From JBOGOC01 sp050747525 (GTDB lineage: Bacteria > Acidobacteriota > Polarisedimenticolia > JACPZX01 > DASXTC01), in NCBI GenBank assembly GCA_050747525.1, contig JBOGOC010000101.1, positions 1-40,703 on the forward strand: a stretch of DNA of 40,703 bases. The letters run 5' to 3'. Shown here in pieces: positions 30,611-37,383 of this stretch. Below the pieces are notes generated by a model, which saw nothing but the letters and a program-made list of their open reading frames with translations, was not told the origin of the DNA and ran no database searches. Within the stretch, counting starts at the first letter, position 1; each line of letters begins with the position of its first letter. Both the position numbers and the translations under genes were made by a program.

Positions 30611-31468
30611 TCACAACTGCCTGACGACATCGGTGATCAGATCGATGAGCTCCTCGCGCGTCAGCGTCCAGACTCCGGCGGCCGGAGCCGCGGGGGCGAC
30701 CTGCGCCACCGCGCCGCGCGGCGCGGCCACGTCCTTGCAGCTGGCGCACTCCCCCGGCGGCGCCTGCGCCTGCAGGCGCCCGCGGATTTCGTGAAGTCGT
30801 GCCACGTGCTCGTCCGAGAGCGGCCTCTCGTTCCCCAGAAGACGCGCCACCAGGTAGATGTGCGCGGCGTGCTCGAGCGTCTCCATCCGATCGTAGGCCT
30901 GGTAGACGTCGGCACCCACGGTCAGCGCGCCGTGGTTGGCCAGGAGAATGCCGTCCGACGCGGCGTAGGGGCGCACGGCGTCGGCCAGCTCGCGCGTGGT
31001 GGGGGTGCCGTAGGCCGCCAGCGGCACGGCGCCCAGGGTGAGCACCACCTCGGACAGCAGCGGCTGGTCCATCGACAGGCCCGCCACGGCGAACCCGGAG
31101 GCGTGAGGCGGGTGCGCGTGCACCACCGCGCAGATGTCGGGACGCTCCTGGTACATCACCAGGTGCATCTCCAGCTCGGACGATGGCTCGAACGCCCCGT
31201 AGAGCTTGTGGCCGTTCATGTCGGTGACCACGAGGTCTTCCGGGCCGAGTCGCCCCTTGTTGCGCCCCGAAGGAGTGGTCAGCACGCGGTCCGCGTCCAG
31301 GCGCACGCTGATGTTTCCGTCGGCGGCTGCGATGCAGGCTTTGGCGTAGAGGCGCCGCCCGACTTCCACGATGTCCTGGCGGTGCTCGAATTCGCGCCGC
31401 GAGTGCGTGGAGCGGCCTTCACGCCGCGAGTGCTCTAACTCGCGCTGCGCCCCCGGGCTGCGATGCAT
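30611..31468 (-). CDS. Class II aldolase with C-terminal BMC-encapsulation-like peptide
   Basis: 285 residues from ATG 31468 (GTG 31477 also possible). Core motifs of FucA/AraD-type zinc aldolases are all present: GNISVR (51-56), TPSG (65-68), EPSSELEMH with the catalytic acid E98, the zinc ligands H117 and H119 in VVHAHPPHA, and H179 in LANHG. They cleave deoxysugar 1-phosphates to DHAP and lactaldehyde, or act on related aldols. The C-terminal extension (~230-285) is an Ala/Pro linker with a CASC pair (C241, C244), ending in an amphipathic helix WTLTREELIDLITDVVRQL. A helix behind a flexible linker is the hallmark of peptides that target enzymes into BMCs. The N-terminus is also extended (~30 residues) by a 27-bp repeat. 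The operon continues with shell genes. Confidence 0.92.
   Translation of the reverse strand: MHRSPGAQRELEHSRREGRSTHSRREFEHRQDIVEVGRRLYAKACIAAADGNISVRLDADRVLTTPSGRNKGRLGPEDLVVTDMNGHKLYGAFEPSSELEMHLVMYQERPDICAVVHAHPPHASGFAVAGLSMDQPLLSEVVLTLGAVPLAAYGTPTTRELADAVRPYAASDGILLANHGALTVGADVYQAYDRMETLEHAAHIYLVARLLGNERPLSDEHVARLHEIRGRLQAQAPPGECASCKDVAAPRGAVAQVAPAAPAAGVWTLTREELIDLITDVVRQL
31391..31432. repeat. 27-bp direct repeat at the aldolase N-terminus
   Basis: Copies at 31391-31405 and 31418-31432 match at 14 of 15 bases with a 27-bp period. They encode THSRREFE and EHSRREGR, so the N-terminal tail of the aldolase grew by in-frame duplication ahead of the conserved domain. Confidence 0.6.
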
Positions 31469-31504
31469 GCCGTCCACGCGTCCTCCCGCCTGCGCCGTCG
31501 CGTG

Positions 31505-31786
31505 CTAGGGCGCGGTGCGCGTCCTGGCGGGGGCGAGCCCGGCCAGGAAGCGTGATCTGCAGTCCTCGGAGCAGAAGTGGTGGGTTTCTCCGTCCCGGAT
31601 CGTCTGGAGCGCCCGCTCGCGCGGCAGGAACGTGTTGCAGACCCGGTCGCGCACCATCTCGGTGGGGTGAGCGGGAGCAGCGCCCCGCGCGCCGCGCGAG
31701 GCCGGCCGCCCTCCCGTGCCGGCCAGGCGCCTCAGCACGTAGATGAGAAGGATGAACGCCGCCAGCGCGAGCAGGAAGCGTGTCAC
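31505..31786 (-). CDS. Membrane-anchored YHS/TRASH-like PP0621-type protein
   Basis: 93 residues from GTG 31786, overlapping the TGA of the upstream TPR gene by 4 nt. One N-terminal TM helix (3-20, RFLLALAAFILLIYVLRR), a linker, then a compact metal-binding-like domain: MVRDRVCNTFLPRERAL (C50) ... HHFCSEDCRSRFLAG (C72, C76, with H69/H70). This C-x-T...H-x-F-C-S-x-x-C arrangement is the YHS/TRASH pattern found in PP0621-type proteins, thought to bind metals. Here, only 36 nt separate it from the aldolase ATG, so it is cotranscribed with the BMC genes; a link to metal supply is only inference. Confidence 0.8.
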   Translation of the reverse strand: MTRFLLALAAFILLIYVLRRLAGTGGRPASRGARGAAPAHPTEMVRDRVCNTFLPRERALQTIRDGETHHFCSEDCRSRFLAGLAPARTRTAP

Positions 31787-32457
31787 GAGGGCGCCCCGCT
31801 CGAGCGCGCTCCCCGCTGGGCCTTGAGCCGGTCGATCTCCGCCTTCAGCGCCTGCATGTCGAACGCGCCGGGGCTCAGCTCGAGGGCCTTCTCGAAGGCC
31901 TGCTCCGCCTGGTCGTACTGCGCCATCTGGACGTAGGCGAATCCCATGCTGTACCAGGTCCTGGCCTGCGCCGGATCGCGCTCCAGGCACGTCTTGAACT
32001 CGGCGACGGCCTCTTCGGCGCGCCCCATCATGAGGAGCGACGTGGCCATGTCGGTGCGGATGCCCACGTCGTCGGGGCTCTCCTTCACCGCGGTCTCGAG
32101 GAAGCCGAGGGCCTTGTCGAACATCGAGGCGTCCATGTAGAGGCGCCCCAGGCGGGAGAGGGCCTGGACGTTCCGGGGATCGTCCTTCAGGACGGCGCGC
32201 AGCGCGTTGAGCTCTTGCGTGACCTGCTCCATCCCTGCCGCGCCGGCCCCCTCCGCGGAGCCCTGCCCCGGCCGGGCGCTCCCCATCGTACCGGGGGGAC
32301 TAGGTGCCGCGGCCGCCATCGCGCCCGCCCCGCCGCCGGCGCGCGCGGATCGGCCTCCCATGATCTGGTGCGAGAGCACAAAACCGAGAAGGAATCCCAG
32401 GATGACGCCCGCGATGCCAAAGGAGATCTGTCGTCTGAGGAGTTCAGGAGCCGCCAC
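31783..32457 (-). CDS. TPR membrane protein (CcmI/NrfG-like)
   Basis: 224 residues from GTG 32457. An N-terminal TM helix (11-29, ISFGIAGVILGFLLGFVLS) is followed by a Gly/Ala/Pro linker (~35-80) and TPRs (~85-215): VQALSRLGRLYMDASMFDKALGF, VGIRTDMATSLLMMGRAEEAVAE, ARTWYSMGFAYVQMAQYDQAEQA and AFEKALELSPGAFDMQALKAE. The layout resembles cytochrome c biogenesis-type TPR proteins. The GTG is chosen because TACCCT with a TTGACG -35 ends exactly 6 nt upstream; the longer frame to TTG 32517 would run through that promoter and a palindrome. It is the first gene of the BMC-containing operon. Confidence 0.75.
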   Translation of the reverse strand: MAAPELLRRQISFGIAGVILGFLLGFVLSHQIMGGRSARAGGGAGAMAAAAPSPPGTMGSARPGQGSAEGAGAAGMEQVTQELNALRAVLKDDPRNVQALSRLGRLYMDASMFDKALGFLETAVKESPDDVGIRTDMATSLLMMGRAEEAVAEFKTCLERDPAQARTWYSMGFAYVQMAQYDQAEQAFEKALELSPGAFDMQALKAEIDRLKAQRGARSSGAPS

Positions 32458-32463
32458 AAAGGG

Positions 32464-32493
32464 AGGGTAGATGAAAGCTCTCCGAGGCGTCAA
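32464..32493 (-). promoter_or_regulatory. Promoter for the TPR-YHS-BMC operon, leaderless geometry
   Basis: Minus strand TTGACG (32493-32488), 18-bp spacer, TACCCT (32469-32464), then 6 nt to the GTG at 32457. This is the most complete example in the window of a promoter whose start point coincides with the start codon. Confidence 0.55.
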
Positions 32494-32498
32494 GTTTT

Positions 32499-32518
32499 GT
32501 TGATCGTTGAAGATCAAC
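32499..32518. promoter_or_regulatory. Perfect inverted repeat between divergent operons
   Basis: GTTGATC (32499-32505) and GATCAAC (32512-32518) are inverted 7-bp half-sites with a 6-bp spacer, just upstream of the BMC-operon -35 and near a plus-strand -10-like GATATA (32521-32526) for the ABC operon. It is well placed as an operator for either or both. Confidence 0.5.
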
Positions 32519-32553
32519 GTGATATAGGTGAATGCCGTTCGTTACGGCTGGGG

Positions 32554-33456
32554 GTGGGCTTGGGCCTCAATGGTCTTCGGAAGAGCCCTGCGGCGCTGGC
32601 CGGCGCCCTCATCATCACGGTCGTCTCTCTCGTTGCGCTGATGTCCATCGAGTACGGCGGCGACGCGGAGGGGCCCGATCGCCCGCGATCTTTTCTTTCC
32701 CGTCACGTCCTCGCCTACGGGCCCCACGACGAGGACACGTCCATCGCGTCGCCTCCCTCGCCACCGGATGCGCGGCACGTCCTGGGCACCGACGTCCAGC
32801 GCCGCGATCTGCTGTCCCGCGTCCTGCACGGGACCAGGACCTCCCTGCAGATCGGGGTGGCCGCGGAAGTCATCGCGCTGATCATCGGCGTGGGGGTCGG
32901 GCTGGCCGCGGGCTATCGAGGGGGCTGGGTGGATGCCCTGCTGATGCGGGCGGCCGACATCCTGCTGGCGCTGCCTCTGCCCATCCTGGCCATGGCGGCC
33001 CTGGCGGTGTTCGACACGCGCAGCGTGGCCCTCATTTTCATCGTGCTGGGGTTGATGGGGTGGGCCGGCATCGCGCGGCTCACCCGCTCGCGGTGCCGGT
33101 CGCTGTCGGGGCAGCTCGGCGCCGAGGCGGCGCTTGCCCTGGGCGCGGGGCATCTGCGGGTGATGCTGCGCCACGTGCTGCCGCACGCCATGGCTCCCGT
33201 GCTGGTGGCCGCCTCGGTGGGGGTGGCGGCCAACATCCTGGTCGAGGCCTGGCTCTCTTTTCTCGGCCTGCATGCGCCCGCCGTGTCGTGGGGAAGGATG
33301 ATCGTGGATGCCAGACCCGACCTGGTGCTGCGACCCTGGCAGTGCATCGTGCCCGGGGCGGCGCTGGCCGTGACGGTGATCGGCTTTGTCCTGCTGGCCG
33401 ACGGGCTGCGCGACGTGCTCGATCCGAGGGCTCGTGTGGCCGGTCACATTTCATGA
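32554..33456 (+). CDS. Peptide/nickel-type ABC permease (DppC/OppC family)
   Basis: About 300 residues from GTG 32554; the first TM helix (~13-30, AALAGALIITVVSLVAL) requires a start upstream of the first in-frame ATG (32641), and the precise codon is uncertain. The OppC-type loop DARHVLGTDVQRRDLLSRVLHGTRTSLQIG (~74-103) is diagnostic. Five further TM helices follow, with the cytoplasmic EAA loop EAALALGAGHLRVMLRHVLPHA (~190-211) that docks on the ATPase. Such permeases import oligopeptides, metal complexes or other small solutes. It is first of a three-gene set ending with DppB-type permease; no ATP-binding protein is encoded in the window, so it must be supplied elsewhere. Confidence 0.85.
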   Translation: MGLGLNGLRKSPAALAGALIITVVSLVALMSIEYGGDAEGPDRPRSFLSRHVLAYGPHDEDTSIASPPSPPDARHVLGTDVQRRDLLSRVLHGTRTSLQIGVAAEVIALIIGVGVGLAAGYRGGWVDALLMRAADILLALPLPILAMAALAVFDTRSVALIFIVLGLMGWAGIARLTRSRCRSLSGQLGAEAALALGAGHLRVMLRHVLPHAMAPVLVAASVGVAANILVEAWLSFLGLHAPAVSWGRMIVDARPDLVLRPWQCIVPGAALAVTVIGFVLLADGLRDVLDPRARVAGHIS

Positions 33457-33469
33457 CGAGGAGGGACGG

Positions 33470-35050
33470 ATGACCGCTCGACGGGGGTGGGCTCTGGCCG
33501 CATTGTGCGTGCTGACCTGGGCGTGCGCGCAGGCTCCGCCGGCCGCGCTGCGCTACCGGATGCCGGAGGATCCCCCGACACTGGACCCCTTCCAGGCCGG
33601 TGACGACAACTCGCTCGTGTACGTCTATTTGATGTTCGACGGCCTGGTGGAATTCGTTCCCGGGACGCTCGAGGTGCGACCGGCGGTTGCCTCCTCGTGG
33701 ACCATCTCACCCGACGGCCTGGTCTACACGTTCCAGCTCCGGCCCGGCGTCAAGTTCCACAACGGCCGGGACGTCACCGCGGCCGATGTCGTGTACTCCG
33801 TGCGGCGGGCCCTCACGCCCAAGCTGTCGGGCAAGGACGGCTTCTTCGAGGCGCTGGCGGGCAAGCAGGCGTTCTGGCAGGGAACGACCACCGAGCTTCC
33901 GGGCGTGTCCTCTCCCGACGATCGAACCGTGATCTTCACGCTTCAGTATCCCTACGAAGCGTTCCTCACCGTGCTGGCCGGCGAGGCGGGCTCCATCGTT
34001 CCGCGCGAGGTGTACGACGACCCCGGGAAGATCTATCTCCGGCTTCCCGTCGGATGCGGCCCCTTCCGCATGGGGGGACGCGAGCCCGACATCGCGCTCA
34101 CGCTGGAGCGCTTCACCGATCACTGGAAGGGGGCACCCGCGGACGGGATGATCGAGCGCATCCAGATGCGCATGATCCGCGACAGCAGCACCGCCACCGA
34201 GGAATACAAAGCCGGGCACCTGGACTTCTCCCAGGAGATCGCGCCGGGCCAGCGCATGGCCATGATGAAGGACTTTCCCGGCCACGTCCTGACGGCGCCG
34301 CGCCACTCCATCTTCTATCTCGGCTTCAATCACGCGGTCCGCCCGTTCCGGGACAACGCCCTGCTGCGGCGCGCGATCCTGCACGCCGTCGATCGCGAGT
34401 TCATCGTGAAGGTGCTGCAGGAAGACAAGGACATTCCGGCCGCCGGTGTCATCACGCCGGGGATGCTGGGATTCGATCCGCAGCGTCGGCCTCCGGTCTT
34501 CGATCCGGATCTGGCGGCCCGGCTGCTGGCGCAGGCCGGCTACCCGGAGGGGAAAGGGCTTCCCGAGATCGTCTATCTGAGCAACGACACACCGGGGTTC
34601 CGGAGGATCGGAGACCGGGTCGCGGCCGACCTGTCGCGCATCGGGCTGAACGTGCGCTCCACGTGGATGGATCTGGGCGCGTTCCTGCAGGCACTCACGG
34701 CGCCGGATGGGGCGGCCATGGCCATGTACCGCATGAACTGGTACGCCGACTGGCCCGACCCGGACAACCTGCTCGGGCTGCAGTTCGCCACCGGGGGCGT
34801 GGGCAACTTCGGCCGGTACAGCAATCCTGCGTTCGACGATCTCATCGCGCGCGGGAGACGCGCGTCGGAGCGCGCCGCCCGCGAGTCGATCTACAGACAG
34901 GCCGACACGCTCCTGCTCGAGGATGCCGCGCTGGTCCCCATCTACTGGTACGGGCAGGATGTCCTGCTGCGCCCCGAGCTCGAGGGCATGAAGCTCAGCC
35001 CGCTGGGCACCTTCGGCATCGCCTGGGAGGAGGTCCGCCGCAAGTCATGA
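33470..35050 (+). CDS. Peptide/nickel-binding protein of ABC importer (SBP_bac_5)
   Basis: 526 residues. The ATG at 33470 follows GAGGAGGG at 5 nt. The signal ends ...ALCVLTWAC; the Cys at ~19 looks like a lipoprotein site although the lipobox (LTWAC) is not classical. The mature protein has the family start RYRMPEDPPTLDPFQAGDDNS, the YTFQLRPGVKFHNGRDVTAADVVYSVRRAL block (~84-113), a central domain with FYLGFNHAVRPFRDNALLRRAILHAVDRE, and the C-terminal DWPDPDNLLGLQF and YWYGQD regions. It delivers substrate to the two flanking permeases in the periplasm. The gene lies between the DppC-type and DppB-type permeases, its stop overlapping the next ATG (ATGA). Confidence 0.93.
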   Translation: MTARRGWALAALCVLTWACAQAPPAALRYRMPEDPPTLDPFQAGDDNSLVYVYLMFDGLVEFVPGTLEVRPAVASSWTISPDGLVYTFQLRPGVKFHNGRDVTAADVVYSVRRALTPKLSGKDGFFEALAGKQAFWQGTTTELPGVSSPDDRTVIFTLQYPYEAFLTVLAGEAGSIVPREVYDDPGKIYLRLPVGCGPFRMGGREPDIALTLERFTDHWKGAPADGMIERIQMRMIRDSSTATEEYKAGHLDFSQEIAPGQRMAMMKDFPGHVLTAPRHSIFYLGFNHAVRPFRDNALLRRAILHAVDREFIVKVLQEDKDIPAAGVITPGMLGFDPQRRPPVFDPDLAARLLAQAGYPEGKGLPEIVYLSNDTPGFRRIGDRVAADLSRIGLNVRSTWMDLGAFLQALTAPDGAAMAMYRMNWYADWPDPDNLLGLQFATGGVGNFGRYSNPAFDDLIARGRRASERAARESIYRQADTLLLEDAALVPIYWYGQDVLLRPELEGMKLSPLGTFGIAWEEVRRKS

Positions 35051-35997
35051 TCCGCTTCGTGGTGCGCCGGCTCCTCTGGACCCTCCCCGTGCTGTGGGTG
35101 GCGGCCACCCTGGTGTGGATCTTCATGTTCCTGATACCGGGCGATCCGGCCCGCATCCTGGCGGGACAGAGCGCCAGCCCCGAGCGTCTCGAGGCGGTGC
35201 GCGCCACGTGGGGTCTGGACGATCCTCCACCCCTGCGCTACGTGAGGTTCATGGGGATGGTGGCGCGCGGGGACCTGGGCACATCCTACGTGCAGTCACG
35301 CCCCGTCTCGGCGATCGTGGCCGAAGCGATGGGACGCACGTTCGTCCTGGCGCTGGTGGCAACAGCCCTGGCGGCCGCCGCGGGACTGCTGCTCGGCCTG
35401 GGCGCTTCCGTGCGCCGGGGAGGCCCGGTGGATCACGCGGTGCGCGGGTTCTCCTCGCTGGCGGTGTCGCTCCCCACGTTCTGGGTGGGGATGATGCTGA
35501 TGCTGCTGTTCGCGTCACGGCTGGGGTGGCTCCCCGTGTCCGGCTACGGCGACGGGCCGGTGATCCTGGGCTTCCGGCTCCCTTCCGTGGCCCATCTGGT
35601 GCTCCCTTCGCTGACCCTGGCTCTCTTCTCCTGCGGCTACGTGGCCCGGGTCGCCCGGGCGGAGCTGCTGGAGGAAAAGGAGCGGGGCTACGTGCGCGCC
35701 GTGACGGCCCGCGGGGCGGGCCCGCTCCGATCCCTCGGAGGGCACGCCCTGTCCAACGCGCTGGTTCCCGTGGTGACCCTGGTGGGGCTGAACTTCGGAT
35801 GGCTCCTGGGGGGCGCCGTGGTGACCGAAACCGTCTTCAACTGGCCCGGCATCGGCACCGCCATCCTGCGCGGGCTGAACAACCGCGATCTGCCGGTGGT
35901 GGAAGGGGCGGCCATCGTGCTCACGGCCTCGTTCCTCCTCGTGAACCTGGCCGTGGACCTGGTGTGTGGCTGGCTCGACCCGCGCGCGCGCCTCTGA
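35047..35997 (+). CDS. Peptide/nickel-type ABC permease (DppB family)
   Basis: 316 residues with the DppB opening: MIRFVVRRLLWTLPVLWVAATLVWIFMFLIPGDPARILAG, including the PGDP motif, then LRYVRFMGMVARGDLGTSYVQSRPV. Five more TM helices follow, with the EAA-type loop YVRAVTARGAGPLRSLGGHALSNALVPVV (~217-245) and the C-terminal VTETVFNWPGIGTAILRGLNNRDLPVVEG. It pairs with the DppC-type permease upstream to form the transmembrane pore. Coupled to the binding-protein gene by ATGA overlap. Only 22 nt separate its stop from rlmN, but rlmN has its own -10 element. Confidence 0.93.
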   Translation: MIRFVVRRLLWTLPVLWVAATLVWIFMFLIPGDPARILAGQSASPERLEAVRATWGLDDPPPLRYVRFMGMVARGDLGTSYVQSRPVSAIVAEAMGRTFVLALVATALAAAAGLLLGLGASVRRGGPVDHAVRGFSSLAVSLPTFWVGMMLMLLFASRLGWLPVSGYGDGPVILGFRLPSVAHLVLPSLTLALFSCGYVARVARAELLEEKERGYVRAVTARGAGPLRSLGGHALSNALVPVVTLVGLNFGWLLGGAVVTETVFNWPGIGTAILRGLNNRDLPVVEGAAIVLTASFLLVNLAVDLVCGWLDPRARL

Positions 35998-36007
35998 CGA
36001 CCCTCGT

Positions 36008-36013
36008 TATACT
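36008..36013 (+). promoter_or_regulatory. -10 element TATACT positioned for leaderless rlmN
   Basis: TATACT (36008-36013) is followed by exactly 6 nt and then the ATG at 36020. No Shine-Dalgarno and no -35 hexamer are visible. Confidence 0.5.
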
Positions 36014-36019
36014 GGCGGC

Positions 36020-37129
36020 ATGACCATACAGAAAGCCGGGCCGTCCGCGCCCCCCGGGCTGGTGGGGGCCGGCCTCCCCGAGCTGGAGGCGATCGTTGAA
36101 CGGCTGGGCGAGCGCCGCTTCCACGCGCGGCAGATCTACCGCTGGATCTACGCCCGCCGCGCGCGCTCCTTCGACTCCATGACCGATCTGCCCGCGTCGC
36201 TGCGGGAGCGGCTCGCCTCGGCGCACAGCCTGGACTGGCCGGAGGTGGCGCACGTCCAGCGCTCCTCCGACGGATCGAGCAAGTACCTGCTGTCGCCCCC
36301 TTCCGGGGGTCGCATGGAGGCGGTGATCCTGCCGGAGCCGTCGCGCATCACGTTCTGCATCTCGGCGCAGATCGGGTGCGCCCTCGACTGCCACTTCTGC
36401 CTCACCGCGCAGATGGGCTTCGTGCGCCATCTCAGGGCCGGAGAGATCGCGGGCCAGGTGATGCTGATGTTGTCCGAGATCGATGCGACCCGCGCCGGGC
36501 GTCCGGTCAACGTGGTGATGATGGGGATGGGCGAGGCCCTGCACAACTACGATCACGCCGTGGCCGCGGTGCGACTGATGGTCGACGCGGACGGCATCGG
36601 CATCTCGCGCCGCCGCGTCACGCTGTCCACGGCCGGGATGGCTCCGGGGATCCGCCGCCTGGCGTCGGAGCCCGTGCGTCCGAAGCTTGCGGTGTCGCTC
36701 AATGCCACCACCGACGACGTGCGCTCCCGGCTGATGCCGATCAACCGCCGCTATCCACTCGCCGATCTGATGGATGCCTGCGCCGCCTGGCCGCTGGCGC
36801 CGCGCGAGCGGCTCACGTTCGAATACGTGCTGCTGCGCGGGATCAACGACTCGCCGGCCGATCCCGGGCGTCTCGCCAGACTCACGCGCCGGCACGGATT
36901 GAAGGCGAAGGTGAACCTGATCCCGTTCAACGCGGGAGGCGGGCTCCCCTACGAGGAGCCTTCCGAGGACTCGGTGCGGCGCTTTCGCGACGGTCTGCTG
37001 GCCGAGGGAGTGCCGGCCTCCGTGAGGAAAAATCGCGGGAGGGATATCTCCGCAGCCTGCGGCCAGCTCGCGCTGGCGGGGGGGTCGGAGGGGGGATCCG
37101 GCGCCCCGGGTCCCCTGGCCACGGAATGA
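36020..37129 (+). CDS. rlmN: 23S rRNA (adenine2503-C2)/tRNA (A37-C2) methyltransferase
   Basis: 369 residues. The radical-SAM cluster motif C120-x3-C124-x2-C127 (IGCALDCHFC) binds the 4Fe-4S cluster. Conserved family blocks include FHARQIYRWIYARR (~34-47), VVMMGMGEALHNYDHA, RRRVTLSTAGMAPGIRRLA and KLAVSLNATTDDVRSRLMPINRRYPL. The resolving cysteine lies in the C-terminal RDISAACGQLA, which forms the methyl-transfer intermediate. The protein ends with a Gly/Ser-rich tail whose codons fold into a 10-bp hairpin (37092-37115). No Shine-Dalgarno precedes the ATG; a -10 element ends 6 nt upstream. Confidence 0.95.
   Translation: MTIQKAGPSAPPGLVGAGLPELEAIVERLGERRFHARQIYRWIYARRARSFDSMTDLPASLRERLASAHSLDWPEVAHVQRSSDGSSKYLLSPPSGGRMEAVILPEPSRITFCISAQIGCALDCHFCLTAQMGFVRHLRAGEIAGQVMLMLSEIDATRAGRPVNVVMMGMGEALHNYDHAVAAVRLMVDADGIGISRRRVTLSTAGMAPGIRRLASEPVRPKLAVSLNATTDDVRSRLMPINRRYPLADLMDACAAWPLAPRERLTFEYVLLRGINDSPADPGRLARLTRRHGLKAKVNLIPFNAGGGLPYEEPSEDSVRRFRDGLLAEGVPASVRKNRGRDISAACGQLALAGGSEGGSGAPGPLATE
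37092..37115 (+). repeat. GC-rich hairpin in the rlmN 3' end
   Basis: 37092-37101 pairs with 37106-37115 (10 bp, one T-G wobble; loop of 4). A T-rich run (37148-37155) follows only after about 32 nt, so this is at best a weak terminator. Confidence 0.4.
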
Positions 37130-37158
37130 GGGGAAGCACTATAGATTGTATTTTTGTC

Positions 37159-37188
37159 TTGACATGGGCCCAACATCTTGGGTATCGT
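37159..37188 (+). promoter_or_regulatory. sigma70-like promoter of the htrA-like operon
   Basis: TTGACA (37159-37164), 18-bp spacer, TATCGT (37183-37188). Transcription would begin near 37195, just 4 nt before the candidate structured leader. Confidence 0.6.
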
Positions 37189-37198
37189 CTCCCCCGTA

Positions 37199-37315
37199 CT
37201 CCCGGGGCTGCCGATCTTCTGGCATCGACCCTCGCTAGACCAGGACCAAGCCCACCGGGCTGTATCGCAACGCTTCCCCCACCACGCAACGCCACCTCTC
37301 CGACAGCCCCGGGAG
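37199..37315 (+). ncRNA. Candidate structured 5' leader RNA (unassigned)
   Basis: A perfect 12-bp long-range stem (37199-37210 with 37304-37315) encloses 93 nt starting essentially at the predicted 5' end of the htrA transcript. Inside are two smaller hairpins: TGCC/GGCA (37209-37224) and AGCCC/GGGCT (37249-37261). The 3' strand of the long stem contains GGGAGGT, a Shine-Dalgarno-like sequence with no start codon at a suitable distance. It matches no riboswitch, tRNA or SRP RNA that I recognise. Structure is by eye only. Confidence 0.35.
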
Positions 37316-37326
37316 GTAAGAGCAGG

Positions 37327-37346
37327 CGGCGCCCGGTCGGGCGCCG
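37327..37346 (+). repeat. Strong hairpin just before the HtrA start
   Basis: CGGCGCCCG (37327-37335) and CGGGCGCCG (37338-37346) are perfect inverted repeats (9 bp, two-base centre). It lies in the leader 20-40 nt before the possible start codons and could influence translation. Confidence 0.45.
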
Positions 37347-37383
37347 TAGCGCCCCCCGGAACCCTATGCTAACGTGGCGCGGC

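Noticed and set aside
30286..30630. BMC-H start upstream at 30630
   Set aside because: It would overlap the aldolase end, lacks a ribosome binding site and adds non-conserved residues; the ATG at 30591 has a GGAG at good spacing.
31391..31432. Mobile element scar
   Set aside because: A short 15-bp repeat with a 27-bp period that keeps the reading frame is better explained by local duplication; no transposase or flanking duplication is seen.
32458..32517. TTG 32517 as start of the TPR gene
   Set aside because: The added 20 codons run through a -35/-10 pair and part of a palindrome, and the TM helix begins soon after the GTG at 32457.
37199..37315. tRNA(Sec), SRP RNA or known riboswitch
   Set aside because: The 117-nt fold lacks a T-loop GTTCGANTC, an SRP GGAA-type apical domain and any consensus core of a riboswitch I could recall, on either strand; left as an unassigned structured leader.
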